From Candidatus Gemmiger avistercoris (GTDB taxonomy: Bacteria; Bacillota; Clostridia; Oscillospirales; Ruminococcaceae): 50,740 nucleotides of DNA. This document shows positions 33,083-41,922 of the stretch, one piece after another. Made by a program: the position numbers and the translations under genes. The stretch covers positions 1-50,740 of the forward strand of contig DXBF01000016.1 in NCBI GenBank assembly GCA_019116705.1, in the 5' to 3' direction. The notes under the pieces are model-generated. The model ran no database searches. It saw only the letters and a list, made by a program, of their open reading frames with translations, and was not told the DNA's origin. The first letter of the stretch is position 1. Every line of letters begins with the position of its first letter.

Positions 33083-33985
33083 TTATTCTCCATTCCAGTT
33101 TGCAAAGAAATCCTTGAGGGCTTCGCGCCAGCCGCGCATTTCATCCCCCACGGTGCAGCGGAGCATTCGGTTTTCCAAAGCGCTCCATGCCGGACGGTTG
33201 GCGCTCTGCGGGTTGGCGGCGGCGTACTCGGCGCTGGTGCAGGGCACCACCTTGCAGGCCAGGCCCGCTTCCTCCATGATGGCCGCCGCGAACTCCGCCC
33301 AGCTGCAGATGCCGTTGCCTGTGCAATGGTAGACGCCGTAGTCGTGGCTGACGCTCAGTTTCAGAATATGATAGGCCAGGTCCACCGCGTTGGTGGGGTT
33401 GCCCAGCTGGTCTTTGACCACGTTGATCCGGTCGTGGGTCCTGCCCAGGCGGATCATGGTCTTGACGAAATTTTTGCCGTAGTAGCTGTAGAGCCAGGCC
33501 GTGCGCACGATGATGTGGCGGCGGCAGAAGTTGCGGACATACTGCTCGCCCAGCAGTTTGGTCTGGCCGTAAGCCGAGATGGGCGCGGGCTGCGCGCATT
33601 CATCCAGCGGAACGCCGCCGTTGGGCGTGCCCGGGAACACATAGTCGGTGGAGATGTGGACCAGCCGGGCGTTGACCTTGTCGCAGGCCAGGGCCAGGTT
33701 GCGCGGGCCGATGGCATTGACCCGGAACGCCGCGTCGCGGGCCGTCTCACAGCCGTCCACGTTGGTGACCGCCGCGCAGTTGACCACCGTATCCGGCTGG
33801 TGGCGGCGGATATAGTTGATCGTGGCCTCCCGGTCGGTGATGTCCAGCTCGTCCACATCCACCGGGATGACGGTCGCCTTGCGCAAGCGCTCCGGCAAGG
33901 GGCCCAGCACGCAGCCTTCTTCGGCCAGCTGCCGCTGGAGCTCGGTGCCAAGCTGGCCGCGGCACCCCGTAATCAAAATCTTCAT
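33083..33985 (-). CDS. rfbD: dTDP-4-dehydrorhamnose reductase
   Basis: Last enzyme of dTDP-L-rhamnose synthesis. The 300-residue protein has the NAD(P)-binding GCRGQLG (residues 7-13), VDVDELDITD, STDYVFPG, and the catalytic Tyr139/Lys143 pair (YGQTK). It lies between rfbA (18 nt) and rfbB (5 nt). Confidence 0.95.
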   Translation of the reverse strand: MKILITGCRGQLGTELQRQLAEEGCVLGPLPERLRKATVIPVDVDELDITDREATINYIRRHQPDTVVNCAAVTNVDGCETARDAAFRVNAIGPRNLALACDKVNARLVHISTDYVFPGTPNGGVPLDECAQPAPISAYGQTKLLGEQYVRNFCRRHIIVRTAWLYSYYGKNFVKTMIRLGRTHDRINVVKDQLGNPTNAVDLAYHILKLSVSHDYGVYHCTGNGICSWAEFAAAIMEEAGLACKVVPCTSAEYAAANPQSANRPAWSALENRMLRCTVGDEMRGWREALKDFFANWNGE

Positions 33986-34003
33986 CGCAATCCCTCTTCA
34001 CTC

Positions 34004-34888
34004 TCAGTACAGCAGCTTGTCGTCCGCCACATTCTTCAGGTGCATGCCGTAGGGCGATTTGCCGTAGCGCGCGGCGCTTTCCAGCAGCTTTTCCTTGCTG
34101 ATCCAGCCGTATTTGTAGGCGATCTCCTCCGGGGCCGAGATCTTGATGCCCTGCCGCTGTTCGATGGTCTGCACAAAAGTCGCCGCTTCCACCAGCGAAT
34201 CCATCGTGCCGGTATCCAGCCAGGCATAGCCACGTCCCAGCAGCTGTACGTCCAGCTTGCCCTGGCGCAGATACATCTCGTTCAGGGTGGTGATCTCCAG
34301 TTCGCCGCGGGCGCTGGGGCGGACCTGCTTGGCCATCTCGACCACGTCTTTGTTGTAGAAATACAGGCCGGTGACCGCGTAGTTGCTCTTGGGCTGCGCC
34401 GGTTTTTCCTCGATGGAAGTGGCGTGGCCCTCCCTGTCGAAAGCCACGACGCCGAACCGTTCGGGGTCGTTGACATAGTAGCCGAACACCGTGCAGCGGC
34501 CTGCCTCGGCGTTGGCGGCGGCCGCTTTCAGGCGCTTGGAGAACCCGGCGCCGTAGAAGATATTATCCCCCAGCACCATGGCGCAGCAGTCGCCCCCGAT
34601 GAACTCTTCCCCCAGCAGGAACGCCTGGGCCAGCCCGTCCGGGCTGGGCTGGACCTTGTATTGCAGATGCAGGCCGTACTGGCTGCCGTCCCCCAGCAGG
34701 GCTTCAAAACGCGGGGTATCGGTGGGGGTGGAGATGATCAGAATGTCCTGGATGCCCGCCAGCATCAGGGTGGACAGCGGGTAGTAGATCATCGGTTTGT
34801 CATACACAGGCAGCAGCTGTTTGGAGGTGACCATCGTCAGCGGGTACAGTCTTGTGCCGGCGCCGCCGGCAAGGATAATCCCTTTCAT
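34004..34888 (-). CDS. rfbA: Glucose-1-phosphate thymidylyltransferase
   Basis: Makes dTDP-glucose from dTTP and glucose-1-phosphate. The 294-residue protein has the nucleotidyltransferase signature [17 protein letters not shown] at its N-terminus. Typical segments follow: [38 protein letters not shown] and [16 protein letters not shown]. The ATG at 34888 follows AAGGAGTTGTAACG; an upstream in-frame ATG at 34966 is rejected. It is the first gene of the operon. Confidence 0.97.
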   Translation of the reverse strand: MKGIILAGGAGTRLYPLTMVTSKQLLPVYDKPMIYYPLSTLMLAGIQDILIISTPTDTPRFEALLGDGSQYGLHLQYKVQPSPDGLAQAFLLGEEFIGGDCCAMVLGDNIFYGAGFSKRLKAAAANAEAGRCTVFGYYVNDPERFGVVAFDREGHATSIEEKPAQPKSNYAVTGLYFYNKDVVEMAKQVRPSARGELEITTLNEMYLRQGKLDVQLLGRGYAWLDTGTMDSLVEAATFVQTIEQRQGIKISAPEEIAYKYGWISKEKLLESAARYGKSPYGMHLKNVADDKLLY

Positions 34889-34980
34889 CGTTACAACTCC
34901 TTCGTACGCAATGTACCGTGCGCGCCGCCCATCCCACGGGGAAAGTCCCTTCGGGCATAATCTCACACAATAGTAAGATT

Positions 34981-35009
34981 ATTATAGCGCATTTGTTCCC
35001 CCCGCGCAA
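34981..35009 (-). promoter_or_regulatory. Promoter of rfbA-rfbD-rfbB
   Basis: TTGCGC (35004-35009) and a perfect TATAAT (34981-34986) are 17 bp apart on the minus strand. Confidence 0.7.
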
Positions 35010-35086
35010 GGGGAAAATCCCTCCCGGCGCCCGGCCGGGGCGCGCTGGGGATTGTTTCCAGTTTGTTACCTTTTGTTTACGAACGC

Positions 35087-35115
35087 TTGACGGACGCCCC
35101 GTCATATGATAGAAT
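35087..35115 (+). promoter_or_regulatory. Promoter of the sortase-substrate lipoprotein
   Basis: TTGACG (35087-35092) and TAGAAT (35110-35115) have the optimal 17-bp spacer. A leader of roughly 75 nt precedes the TTG start codon. Confidence 0.82.
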
Positions 35116-35198
35116 ATACGCAGTGTAAATGTCGATGGTCCGACGGCCATCTTTGGAAATACGTTTTGGACTTTGAATTTTAAGGAGGCGTTTTCTCG

Positions 35199-35534
35199 TT
35201 GAAACGCTTTTTATGTGCGGCGTTTTTTATCGCGCTTGTCGCGCTGCTGGCCGCCTGTGGAATGTTGAATCGCGCTGACAGTGCGGCGCAGGCCACGGCC
35301 ACCCCGACCAACTCCACCTCCCGCACGCAGGAGAACGAGCCCGTCACCGTCCATGAGACGTCCGCCAAAGTAGATGTGGTAACGGCCCAGAGCAGCCAGA
35401 CGCCCTCCTCCACGGCGGCGCCGGAACAGGTTTCCACCCCTGCCACCGGGGATTTCCCGGTATTGTATCTGGCCGGGATCGTGGGATTGATCCTGGTTTG
35501 TTCCGCCGGCCTGCTGATGCTGCGAAAGATCTGA
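35199..35534 (+). CDS. Small lipoprotein with a C-terminal TPATG sortase sorting signal
   Basis: The 111-residue protein has two surface-attachment signals. Residues 1-20 form a lipoprotein signal peptide with lipobox LAAC (Cys20). Residues 80-84 are TPATG, followed by Asp, about 22 hydrophobic residues and an RK tail, the layout of a cell-wall sorting signal. Only about 60 Thr/Ser/Gln/Glu-rich, cysteine-free residues lie between them. Clostridial class B sortases are known to use (S/P)PxTG-like motifs, and a class B sortase gene follows directly. The start is TTG at 35199, 9 nt after AAGGAGGC. Function is unknown; either signal alone would make an ordinary lipoprotein or wall protein. Confidence 0.85.
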   Translation: MKRFLCAAFFIALVALLAACGMLNRADSAAQATATPTNSTSRTQENEPVTVHETSAKVDVVTAQSSQTPSSTAAPEQVSTPATGDFPVLYLAGIVGLILVCSAGLLMLRKI

Positions 35535-35540
35535 CCTGAA

Positions 35541-35566
35541 GCGCCCCCTGAACGGGGCGTTTTTTA
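35541..35566 (+). terminator. Intercistronic terminator between substrate and sortase
   Basis: A 6-bp CGCCCC/GGGGCG stem (35542-35547 with 35554-35559) is followed by TTTTTTATTTT. It would lower sortase expression relative to its substrate unless there is read-through. Confidence 0.75.
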
Positions 35567-35600
35567 TTTTATGCCCGCCGGGCAGGGAGGTGAACGGCAG

Positions 35601-36539
35601 ATGGCCAAACGTTACCGCAGGCTCCGCGGCAACAGCGCGTATTACCCCTTCGCCGCGCGCACGGGCCTGCGCGCGCGGCAGCGGCGTCAGGCCCGGCTGC
35701 TGCGCCGGGCCGGGGCCGCGGCGCTGCTGCTGGCCGCCGTGCTGCTGGTGCGCCAGACGGTCTTTCACGGCGGCCAGCCGGAACCGCCCGCCATGCTGCC
35801 CGCCGCCGCTGCCGCCACCGGCGAGAGCGCCCGCGTGACCGTCCAGCCGGTGCGCGCCACCCGTGACGCGCTGGCGCAGACGCAGGCCGCCGATGCGGCC
35901 GCTCGCACCACGCCGGAGACGGCGGCCACGCCCGCGCCTTCCCAGACGGCCCGGGTGCTGCCCGCCTACCGGGAACTGTACGAGGAAAACCCGGACCTGA
36001 TCGGCTGGCTGCGCATAGACGGCGCCGATGTGGACCTGCCCGTTGTGCAGACGCCCGGCGACAACGAATACTATCTGCGCCGGGGCTTTGACGGCTACTA
36101 TGCCGCCGGCGGCACCCTGTTCCTGGACGGGCAGTGCGCCGCCGGCCCGGGATCTTCCACCGACAACTGGCTGGTCTACGGGCACAACATGCGCGACGGT
36201 TCCATGTTCGGCCACCTGACCCGCTACCGGGAGGAATCCTTCTGGCGGGAGCACCCCACCTTCACCTTCGATACGATCTACGAGCCGGGGACCTGGCAGG
36301 TGGTCGCCGCCCTGGACACCACGCTGGGGGCCGACGAACTGCCCTACTATACCTTTTTCGACGCCGCCAGCAAACTGGAATGGGAGCAGCGTGTGGAGGC
36401 CATTCTGGATCTGGCGCTGTACGATACCGGCGTGACCCCGGAGTACGGGCAGCAGCTGTTGACGCTTTCCACCTGCGGCGATCACCGCCCGAACACCGAG
36501 ACCCGCTTTGCCCTGCTGGCCGTGCGGGTGGACGAATGA
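35601..36539 (+). CDS. srtB: Class B sortase
   Basis: Membrane transpeptidase that cuts a sorting motif after Thr and joins the protein to an amino nucleophile. The 312-residue protein has a basic N-terminus, a transmembrane helix (residues 37-52), and an Ala/Thr/Pro-rich linker to about residue 120. The sortase domain follows with His195 (WLVYGHNM), Cys292 (TLSTCGD) and Arg302 (TRFALLAV). ELYEENPDLIGWLRIDGADV and EYYLRRGFDG are class B traits. The ATG at 35601 follows GGGAGGTGAACGGCAG. Its adjacent candidate substrate carries TPATG. Naming it srtB reflects class only. Confidence 0.93.
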   Translation: MAKRYRRLRGNSAYYPFAARTGLRARQRRQARLLRRAGAAALLLAAVLLVRQTVFHGGQPEPPAMLPAAAAATGESARVTVQPVRATRDALAQTQAADAAARTTPETAATPAPSQTARVLPAYRELYEENPDLIGWLRIDGADVDLPVVQTPGDNEYYLRRGFDGYYAAGGTLFLDGQCAAGPGSSTDNWLVYGHNMRDGSMFGHLTRYREESFWREHPTFTFDTIYEPGTWQVVAALDTTLGADELPYYTFFDAASKLEWEQRVEAILDLALYDTGVTPEYGQQLLTLSTCGDHRPNTETRFALLAVRVDE

Positions 36540-36551
36540 GCGTTTCTGCAC

Positions 36552-36580
36552 TTGCATTTTGGCCGGGAATCCGCTATGAT
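36552..36580 (+). promoter_or_regulatory. Promoter of the YdbC-like and HD-domain genes
   Basis: TTGCAT (36552-36557) and TATGAT (36575-36580) are 17 bp apart and lie 36 nt before the next start codon. Confidence 0.7.
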
Positions 36581-36616
36581 GTTGCAAGACCTGTATATGA
36601 AAGGAGTTTTTGCTGT

Positions 36617-36838
36617 ATGGCAGAATTTACCTACGAGATCACCGAACGCATCGCGGTGCTTTCCACCAATGCGCGCGGCTGGGAGCGCCAGCTCAACATG
36701 ATCAGCTGGAACGGCAATCCCCCGAAGTACGACATCCGCGACTGGTCCCCCGACGGCAGCCGCATGGCGAAGGGCATCAGCCTGACGGCGGAGGAGCTGA
36801 AATCCCTGCGGGACATCCTCAACGATCTGGAACTGTGA
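36617..36838 (+). CDS. YdbC/PC4-family single-strand nucleic-acid-binding protein
   Basis: The 73-residue protein matches the bacterial PC4-like family: YEITERIAVLSTNARGWERQ, then SWNGNPPKYDIRDWSPD and KGISLTAEELKSLRDIL. PC4/YdbC proteins are dimeric single-stranded-DNA binders. The ATG at 36617 follows AAAGGAG. The HD-domain gene starts 7 nt after its stop, so the two are co-transcribed. Confidence 0.88.
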   Translation: MAEFTYEITERIAVLSTNARGWERQLNMISWNGNPPKYDIRDWSPDGSRMAKGISLTAEELKSLRDILNDLEL

Positions 36839-36845
36839 GGCAGCC

Positions 36846-37448
36846 ATGGAAGACTACCACGCCCAATTTGTGGAGATCTACACCAAAAGCATCACCCGCC
36901 CCGGCGCCGACCGCCTGCTGAACTGGCTGGAAACGACGGACTTTTTCACCGCGCCCGCCTCCACCCGTTTCCACGGGGCCTGCGAGTACGGGCTGGTCAT
37001 GCACAGCATCAACGTTTACCACGCCATGATGCAGCACTTTTTCACCGAGGGCGAGAACGCCGAAAGCTACGCCATCTGCGGGCTGCTGCACGACCTGTGC
37101 AAAGCCAACTTTTACAAGGTCAGCACCCGCAACGTGAAAAACGACGCCACCGGCCAGTGGGAGAAAGTCCCCTTCTACCAGGTGGCGGACCAGCTGCCCT
37201 ACGGCCATGGCGAGAAGAGCGTGTACCTGATCGAACATTTCATGCGGCTGAAAACGGCGGAGGCCGTGGCCATCCGCTGGCACATGGGCGGTTTTGACGA
37301 CGCGGTGCGCGGCGGCAGTTTTGCCGTCAGCGACGCCTACAACACCTACCCGCTGGCGGTCAAGCTGCACATCGCCGACCTGACCGCCACCTACCTGATG
37401 GAACAGGGCACCAGCAGCGTGGAAAACGGCCACCCCAAAAGCAAATAG
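36846..37448 (+). CDS. HD-domain phosphohydrolase-like protein
   Basis: The 200-residue protein has the HD superfamily metal ligands: an early His in LVMHSINVYHAM, His-Asp in CGLLHDLCKANF, a later His pair in YGHGEKSVYLIEHFM, and a distal Asp in HIADLTATYLM. The substrate is unknown; HD proteins act on nucleotides or cyclic dinucleotides, among others. It is co-transcribed with the PC4-like gene and ends at a bidirectional terminator. Confidence 0.85.
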   Translation: MEDYHAQFVEIYTKSITRPGADRLLNWLETTDFFTAPASTRFHGACEYGLVMHSINVYHAMMQHFFTEGENAESYAICGLLHDLCKANFYKVSTRNVKNDATGQWEKVPFYQVADQLPYGHGEKSVYLIEHFMRLKTAEAVAIRWHMGGFDDAVRGGSFAVSDAYNTYPLAVKLHIADLTATYLMEQGTSSVENGHPKSK

Positions 37449-37460
37449 CCCTCCAAGCCA

Positions 37461-37498
37461 ATCTGCCCCGCCGGGAATCCGGCGGGGCAGATCTTTGT
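37461..37498. terminator. Bidirectional terminator between the HD gene and the anti-sigma gene
   Basis: A perfect 14-bp stem (37461-37474 with 37479-37492) with loop GAAT is followed by CTTTGTTT on the plus strand. The flanking genes are convergent. Confidence 0.85.
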
Positions 37499-37508
37499 TT
37501 ATCAGGCT

Positions 37509-38702
37509 TTACCGGGGCAGCGTCACCGTCCACTCGGCCAGCAGGGGCAGGTCCTCGCGGTTTTTATCCACGAAGCGGACGGTCAGTTCCGCCGCGTCCT
37601 CGGGCGCCGCGTCCAGATAGGCACGGAACACCGACGTTCCCCCCTCCTCTGTGCGCAGTTCTTTGGCAGGTTCCAGGCTGGCGCCGTCCGCGGTGAACAC
37701 CTGCAAAGCCGGACTCACGCCGTTCTCCTGCGGGGCGACGGAATAGGTCACGCAGGTCTCGCCGGGCGTTGCGGCGACGCTTTGCAGCGTTATGCCGTTT
37801 TGGCTCCCCGCGCTGAAAGTTCCCATCCGGGTGAGGGTCTCGTTTGCCGACACCGTAAAGGACAGCGCGTAAATGCCGTTCAGCGGGGTCTGCTGCGGCT
37901 CGCCTTCCCCGCTGTACACGACCCCCACCAGATCGGACAGCGTGATCTCCGCCTGCATATCCTGCGTATTGCCGGTATAGCCCGCCAGGTCATAGTCCAG
38001 TTCGCAGACGAAGGTGTGGTCGTCCTGCTTGCTGAAGCGGGGCAGCATGTCGCAGGAGACGGGCTGCCCGTTGAGGGTCACGCCGCCGTACAGGGCGTTG
38101 GCTTCCGCTTCGGTGGCCGTTTCGTCCAGCAGCGGCGGGTCGATGGTCACGGCGTCGAAACCGGCCAGGCTGTCATCCTCCGCCGTCAGGACCAGGCCCA
38201 CCCGCAGATACAGTTCATCGCAATAGATCTGGCGCAGAGTCAGCGTATAATTTTCCGGGTGCAGTGCGTCCCCCGTCCCGGCGTCCCCGTCCTGCTGGGC
38301 CGCCATCACTTTGGGGGCGTCCTCCGGCAGAGATTCCGGGGCGTTCTGCGCCTGCACCTGGGCCTGCCGGGCATATTCGTCCAGCTGGCCGCTCTGCAGC
38401 TGCGCTTTGTCAAGACGGTTGATATAGGCAAATACATCGCCCAGGACCGGCAGGCTTTCTGCCAGCGCCGGGTTGAAGCCGTTCACCCCGGCCAACAGCA
38501 GCACGCAGGCCGCACCGCTGGTCAGCACCCGGCTCCAGACGGGCCATCCCCGTCCGGCATGGCGGGACTTTTTGCGCTTTTGTTCCCGCCCGACCTGTTT
38601 CAAGACCGTCTTGGTCAGCCGGGACAGTTCCGTCCCGGTCAGGGGCATATCCGCGCTGCTCAAATCGTTCAGTTGTTCCATCAGGTCATGATCCTTATAC
38701 AT
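37509..38702 (-). CDS. DUF4179-type transmembrane anti-sigma-like protein
   Basis: The 397-residue protein has a cytoplasmic N-terminus (about 55 residues, with a basic stretch QKRKKSRHAGR) and one transmembrane helix (LTSGAACVLLLAGVNGF). The motif ALAESLPVLGDVFAYINRLD follows, typical of DUF4179 proteins encoded beside ECF sigma factors, and then a large extracellular beta-rich domain. It probably holds the sigma factor inactive until an envelope signal is sensed. It overlaps the sigma gene by 8 nt (ATGTATAA), indicating translational coupling. Confidence 0.87.
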   Translation of the reverse strand: MYKDHDLMEQLNDLSSADMPLTGTELSRLTKTVLKQVGREQKRKKSRHAGRGWPVWSRVLTSGAACVLLLAGVNGFNPALAESLPVLGDVFAYINRLDKAQLQSGQLDEYARQAQVQAQNAPESLPEDAPKVMAAQQDGDAGTGDALHPENYTLTLRQIYCDELYLRVGLVLTAEDDSLAGFDAVTIDPPLLDETATEAEANALYGGVTLNGQPVSCDMLPRFSKQDDHTFVCELDYDLAGYTGNTQDMQAEITLSDLVGVVYSGEGEPQQTPLNGIYALSFTVSANETLTRMGTFSAGSQNGITLQSVAATPGETCVTYSVAPQENGVSPALQVFTADGASLEPAKELRTEEGGTSVFRAYLDAAPEDAAELTVRFVDKNREDLPLLAEWTVTLPR

Positions 38703-39249
38703 GCGTGATCCCTCCTTCGCGCAGTTGGATACGGAGCCGGTCCCGGCCGCGGCACAGGCGCGTGTTCACGTTGGAAACGCTCAATCCCAGTGCCGCCGCG
38801 ATCTCCCGGCTGGATTGCAGCAGGTAATACTTGCGCAGAAAGATCTCCCGGTCCGGCGGTTCCATGGCGGAAACAAGCGCGCCTACCTGCTCGGCGGCCT
38901 CCCCGGCGGGGTCGGGCAAAAGGTCGGCCAGGGTCTGCATCAGGTCCTCGCTCAGCGGCACCTCCTCCCGGCGGCTGAGCGCCCGGTAGCGGTTGATGCC
39001 CGTGTTGCGCGCGGTGACGATCAGCCAGGCCCGCAGCGGGACCTGCCGTTCCGCCAGTTTGCCGGCGTTGCGCCACAGGGCCACAAAGACGTCCGCCATG
39101 CACTCTTCCACATCGCGTTCCTGCCCGGGCAGGATACGGCGCAGGATACCGCGTACCAGGGAGGCGTAATCCCGCATAGCCCAGCGCAGCCCGGTCTCGG
39201 GGTCCCGCAAAATAGCCCGCGCCAGGTCTGTGGTGCTGGTGTTTTCCAT
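38695..39249 (-). CDS. ECF-family RNA polymerase sigma factor
   Basis: The 184-residue protein has sigma region 2 (RDYASLVRGILRRILPGQ, then DVEECMADVFVALWRNAGKL and RAWLIVTARNTGINRYRA). Region 4 is PDREIFLRKYYLLQSSREIA with the helix-turn-helix ALGLSVSNVNTRLCRGRDRL. There is no region 1 or 3. It is translated from an ATG after AAAGGAGGAAATGGT and coupled to the DUF4179 anti-sigma. Target genes are unknown; autoregulation is usual for the class. Confidence 0.93.
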   Translation of the reverse strand: MENTSTTDLARAILRDPETGLRWAMRDYASLVRGILRRILPGQERDVEECMADVFVALWRNAGKLAERQVPLRAWLIVTARNTGINRYRALSRREEVPLSEDLMQTLADLLPDPAGEAAEQVGALVSAMEPPDREIFLRKYYLLQSSREIAAALGLSVSNVNTRLCRGRDRLRIQLREGGITHV

Positions 39250-39320
39250 ACCATTTCCTCCTTTATCATCCTTTCATCCTGGTAAACAACCGGCGCCGGA
39301 AAATTCTTACAGCTGCCGTG

Positions 39321-39362
39321 CTTTCTTTGCAAAGAAAGGGGCAATAGCGCAAAAGGTTGCGC
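39321..39362. repeat. Two palindromes upstream of the sigma-factor gene
   Basis: CTTTCTTTGCAAAGAAAG (39321-39338) is a perfect 18-bp palindrome. GCGCAA-AAGG-TTGCGC (39347-39362) is a 6-bp hairpin. Both lie in the 195-nt gap between the DivIVA-like gene's terminator and the sigma gene. Confidence 0.55.
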
Positions 39363-39390
39363 AGACAGGCAAAGCCCAGGTTATCCGGCG

Positions 39391-39429
39391 GCAAAAGAAA
39401 AAGCCGTCCCGGCTCTGGCCGGAACGGCT
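39391..39429 (-). terminator. Terminator after the DivIVA-like gene
   Basis: A 12-bp stem with one G-U pair (39418-39429 with 39402-39413) is followed on the minus strand by TTTTTCTTTT. Confidence 0.85.
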
Positions 39430-39444
39430 GGCAATATCCTTTTT

Positions 39445-40428
39445 TCAGGACGAAGATTTTTTTGTCTGGCTGTCGATCTTATCGATCTCATCCCGCAGCA
39501 TCTGGGACACCGGGTGCCGCACATTGCGCAGCCTGCGGCCGCCAGCCGGGGGTTTGGGCTGGGGAGAGCTGCTGCGCGGCCTTACGGGCTGCGCGGTGGC
39601 CTTCACACGGAACTGGGGCGCCGCCGGTTTGGCCGCAGGGGCCGGTTCCGGGGCGGAGGCTTCCGGGGTGCCCTGGGCAAAATCCCGCATCTCGGTCCCC
39701 AGTTCCCGCAGTTCTGCCTCGGTATCGTCCAGCGCCTGATAGATGGCCTGGGTCAAGCCGTCCAGGTCGAGGGTGGCGGCGCTCAGGCGCTGATCCACCC
39801 GGGCCAGACGGTCCCGCACCAGCATCACACCGGCGGCGATGCCGCGGGCGTTTTCCGCCATGCGGGTCTTTTGCGTTTCCGCCTGCTGCTTGAGTTCTTT
39901 CTCTGCGCTCTCGGCATACAGCTGGGCATCCGCCAGAATTTTGCGGGCCTCCAACCGCGCTTCCCGGATGGCGTCCGGCGCAGGCGCGGCAGACCCGCCC
40001 TGCCGTGCGGCAGACAGCTGCTTCTGCAGGTCCTCCACCTGCTGCTGCAGGTCGTGGCATTTGAGCTGCCAGATGTTGGCGTTCTTCTGGCTTTCCTGCT
40101 GGCCGGACTGGTATGTATCCACCTGCCGCTGCAGGACCGCCAGCTGGTCTTCGCCTTCCCGGCATTTGGATTCCGCCGCGTCGGCGCGCTGGTTGGCGGC
40201 GTCCACTTCCGCCTGCAGCGCCGCGATATGGCTGTCGGAATCGGTGCGCTCCCGGCGCAGGGATTCCAGTTCAGATTCGAGCTTGTGCAGCTTCTGCTCG
40301 TACTCCATCTTGCGCTGCTGGCTTTCGTCGGCCAGCGCGTTCATGTAGGCCAGCACATCATTCTTATTAAAACCCATCCATTCGGAGCGGAACCCCCGTT
40401 CCAGAATGTTTTTTGTATCAGATGGCAT
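39445..40428 (-). CDS. DivIVA-like coiled-coil protein
   Basis: The N-terminus FRSEWMGFNKNDVLAYMNAL resembles the DivIVA/GpsB membrane-binding module. Residues about 35-135 form a long coiled coil rich in Glu, Gln and Ala (EYEQKLHKLESELESLRRER, EVDAANQRADAAESK). A second helical region at about 150-240 and a Pro/Ala-rich C-terminal tail complete the 327 residues. DivIVA proteins mark curved membrane at poles and septa. Its place directly after ftsZ (35 nt) supports a role in division. The tail is longer than usual. Confidence 0.82.
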   Translation of the reverse strand: MPSDTKNILERGFRSEWMGFNKNDVLAYMNALADESQQRKMEYEQKLHKLESELESLRRERTDSDSHIAALQAEVDAANQRADAAESKCREGEDQLAVLQRQVDTYQSGQQESQKNANIWQLKCHDLQQQVEDLQKQLSAARQGGSAAPAPDAIREARLEARKILADAQLYAESAEKELKQQAETQKTRMAENARGIAAGVMLVRDRLARVDQRLSAATLDLDGLTQAIYQALDDTEAELRELGTEMRDFAQGTPEASAPEPAPAAKPAAPQFRVKATAQPVRPRSSSPQPKPPAGGRRLRNVRHPVSQMLRDEIDKIDSQTKKSSS

Positions 40429-40463
40429 GGCGTTTTACATCCTCTCGCGGCAAATGGCAAAAA

Positions 40464-41684
<1,221 letters not shown>

Positions 41685-41785
41685 GAGTGTATCCCCCTAA
41701 AATGTAAAAGTGTCAGCGGATCCTTCGGGTGCGGTTCCAAAATGGGCGCACTGACCCGTGATTTTTTTGCATATAACTGATTATT

Positions 41786-41814
41786 AGAATACCAAATTTC
41801 CCGCTCAATTTCAA
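41786..41814 (-). promoter_or_regulatory. Promoter of ftsZ
   Basis: TTGAAA (41809-41814) and TATTCT (41786-41791) are 17 bp apart on the minus strand. The leader to the ftsZ ATG is about 95 nt. Confidence 0.68.
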
Positions 41815-41922
41815 TACCCGCAGGGAAAATTCGCAAAAAAATGCCGGTACGTCTATAAGTTCCACCAACAGAGCAGGGGGCCGTGCATATTCTTTGGTAC
41901 AAACGTAGAATTTTACGGCGTT

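Larger units (their letters stand above)
34889..35198. other. Divergent intergenic region between rfbA and the sortase substrate
   Basis: This 310-nt gap has no gene I can support. It holds two back-to-back promoters (34981-35009 leftward, 35087-35115 rightward) with untranslated leaders of about 90 and 80 nt, and a GC-rich block at about 35000-35045 between them. Confidence 0.75.
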
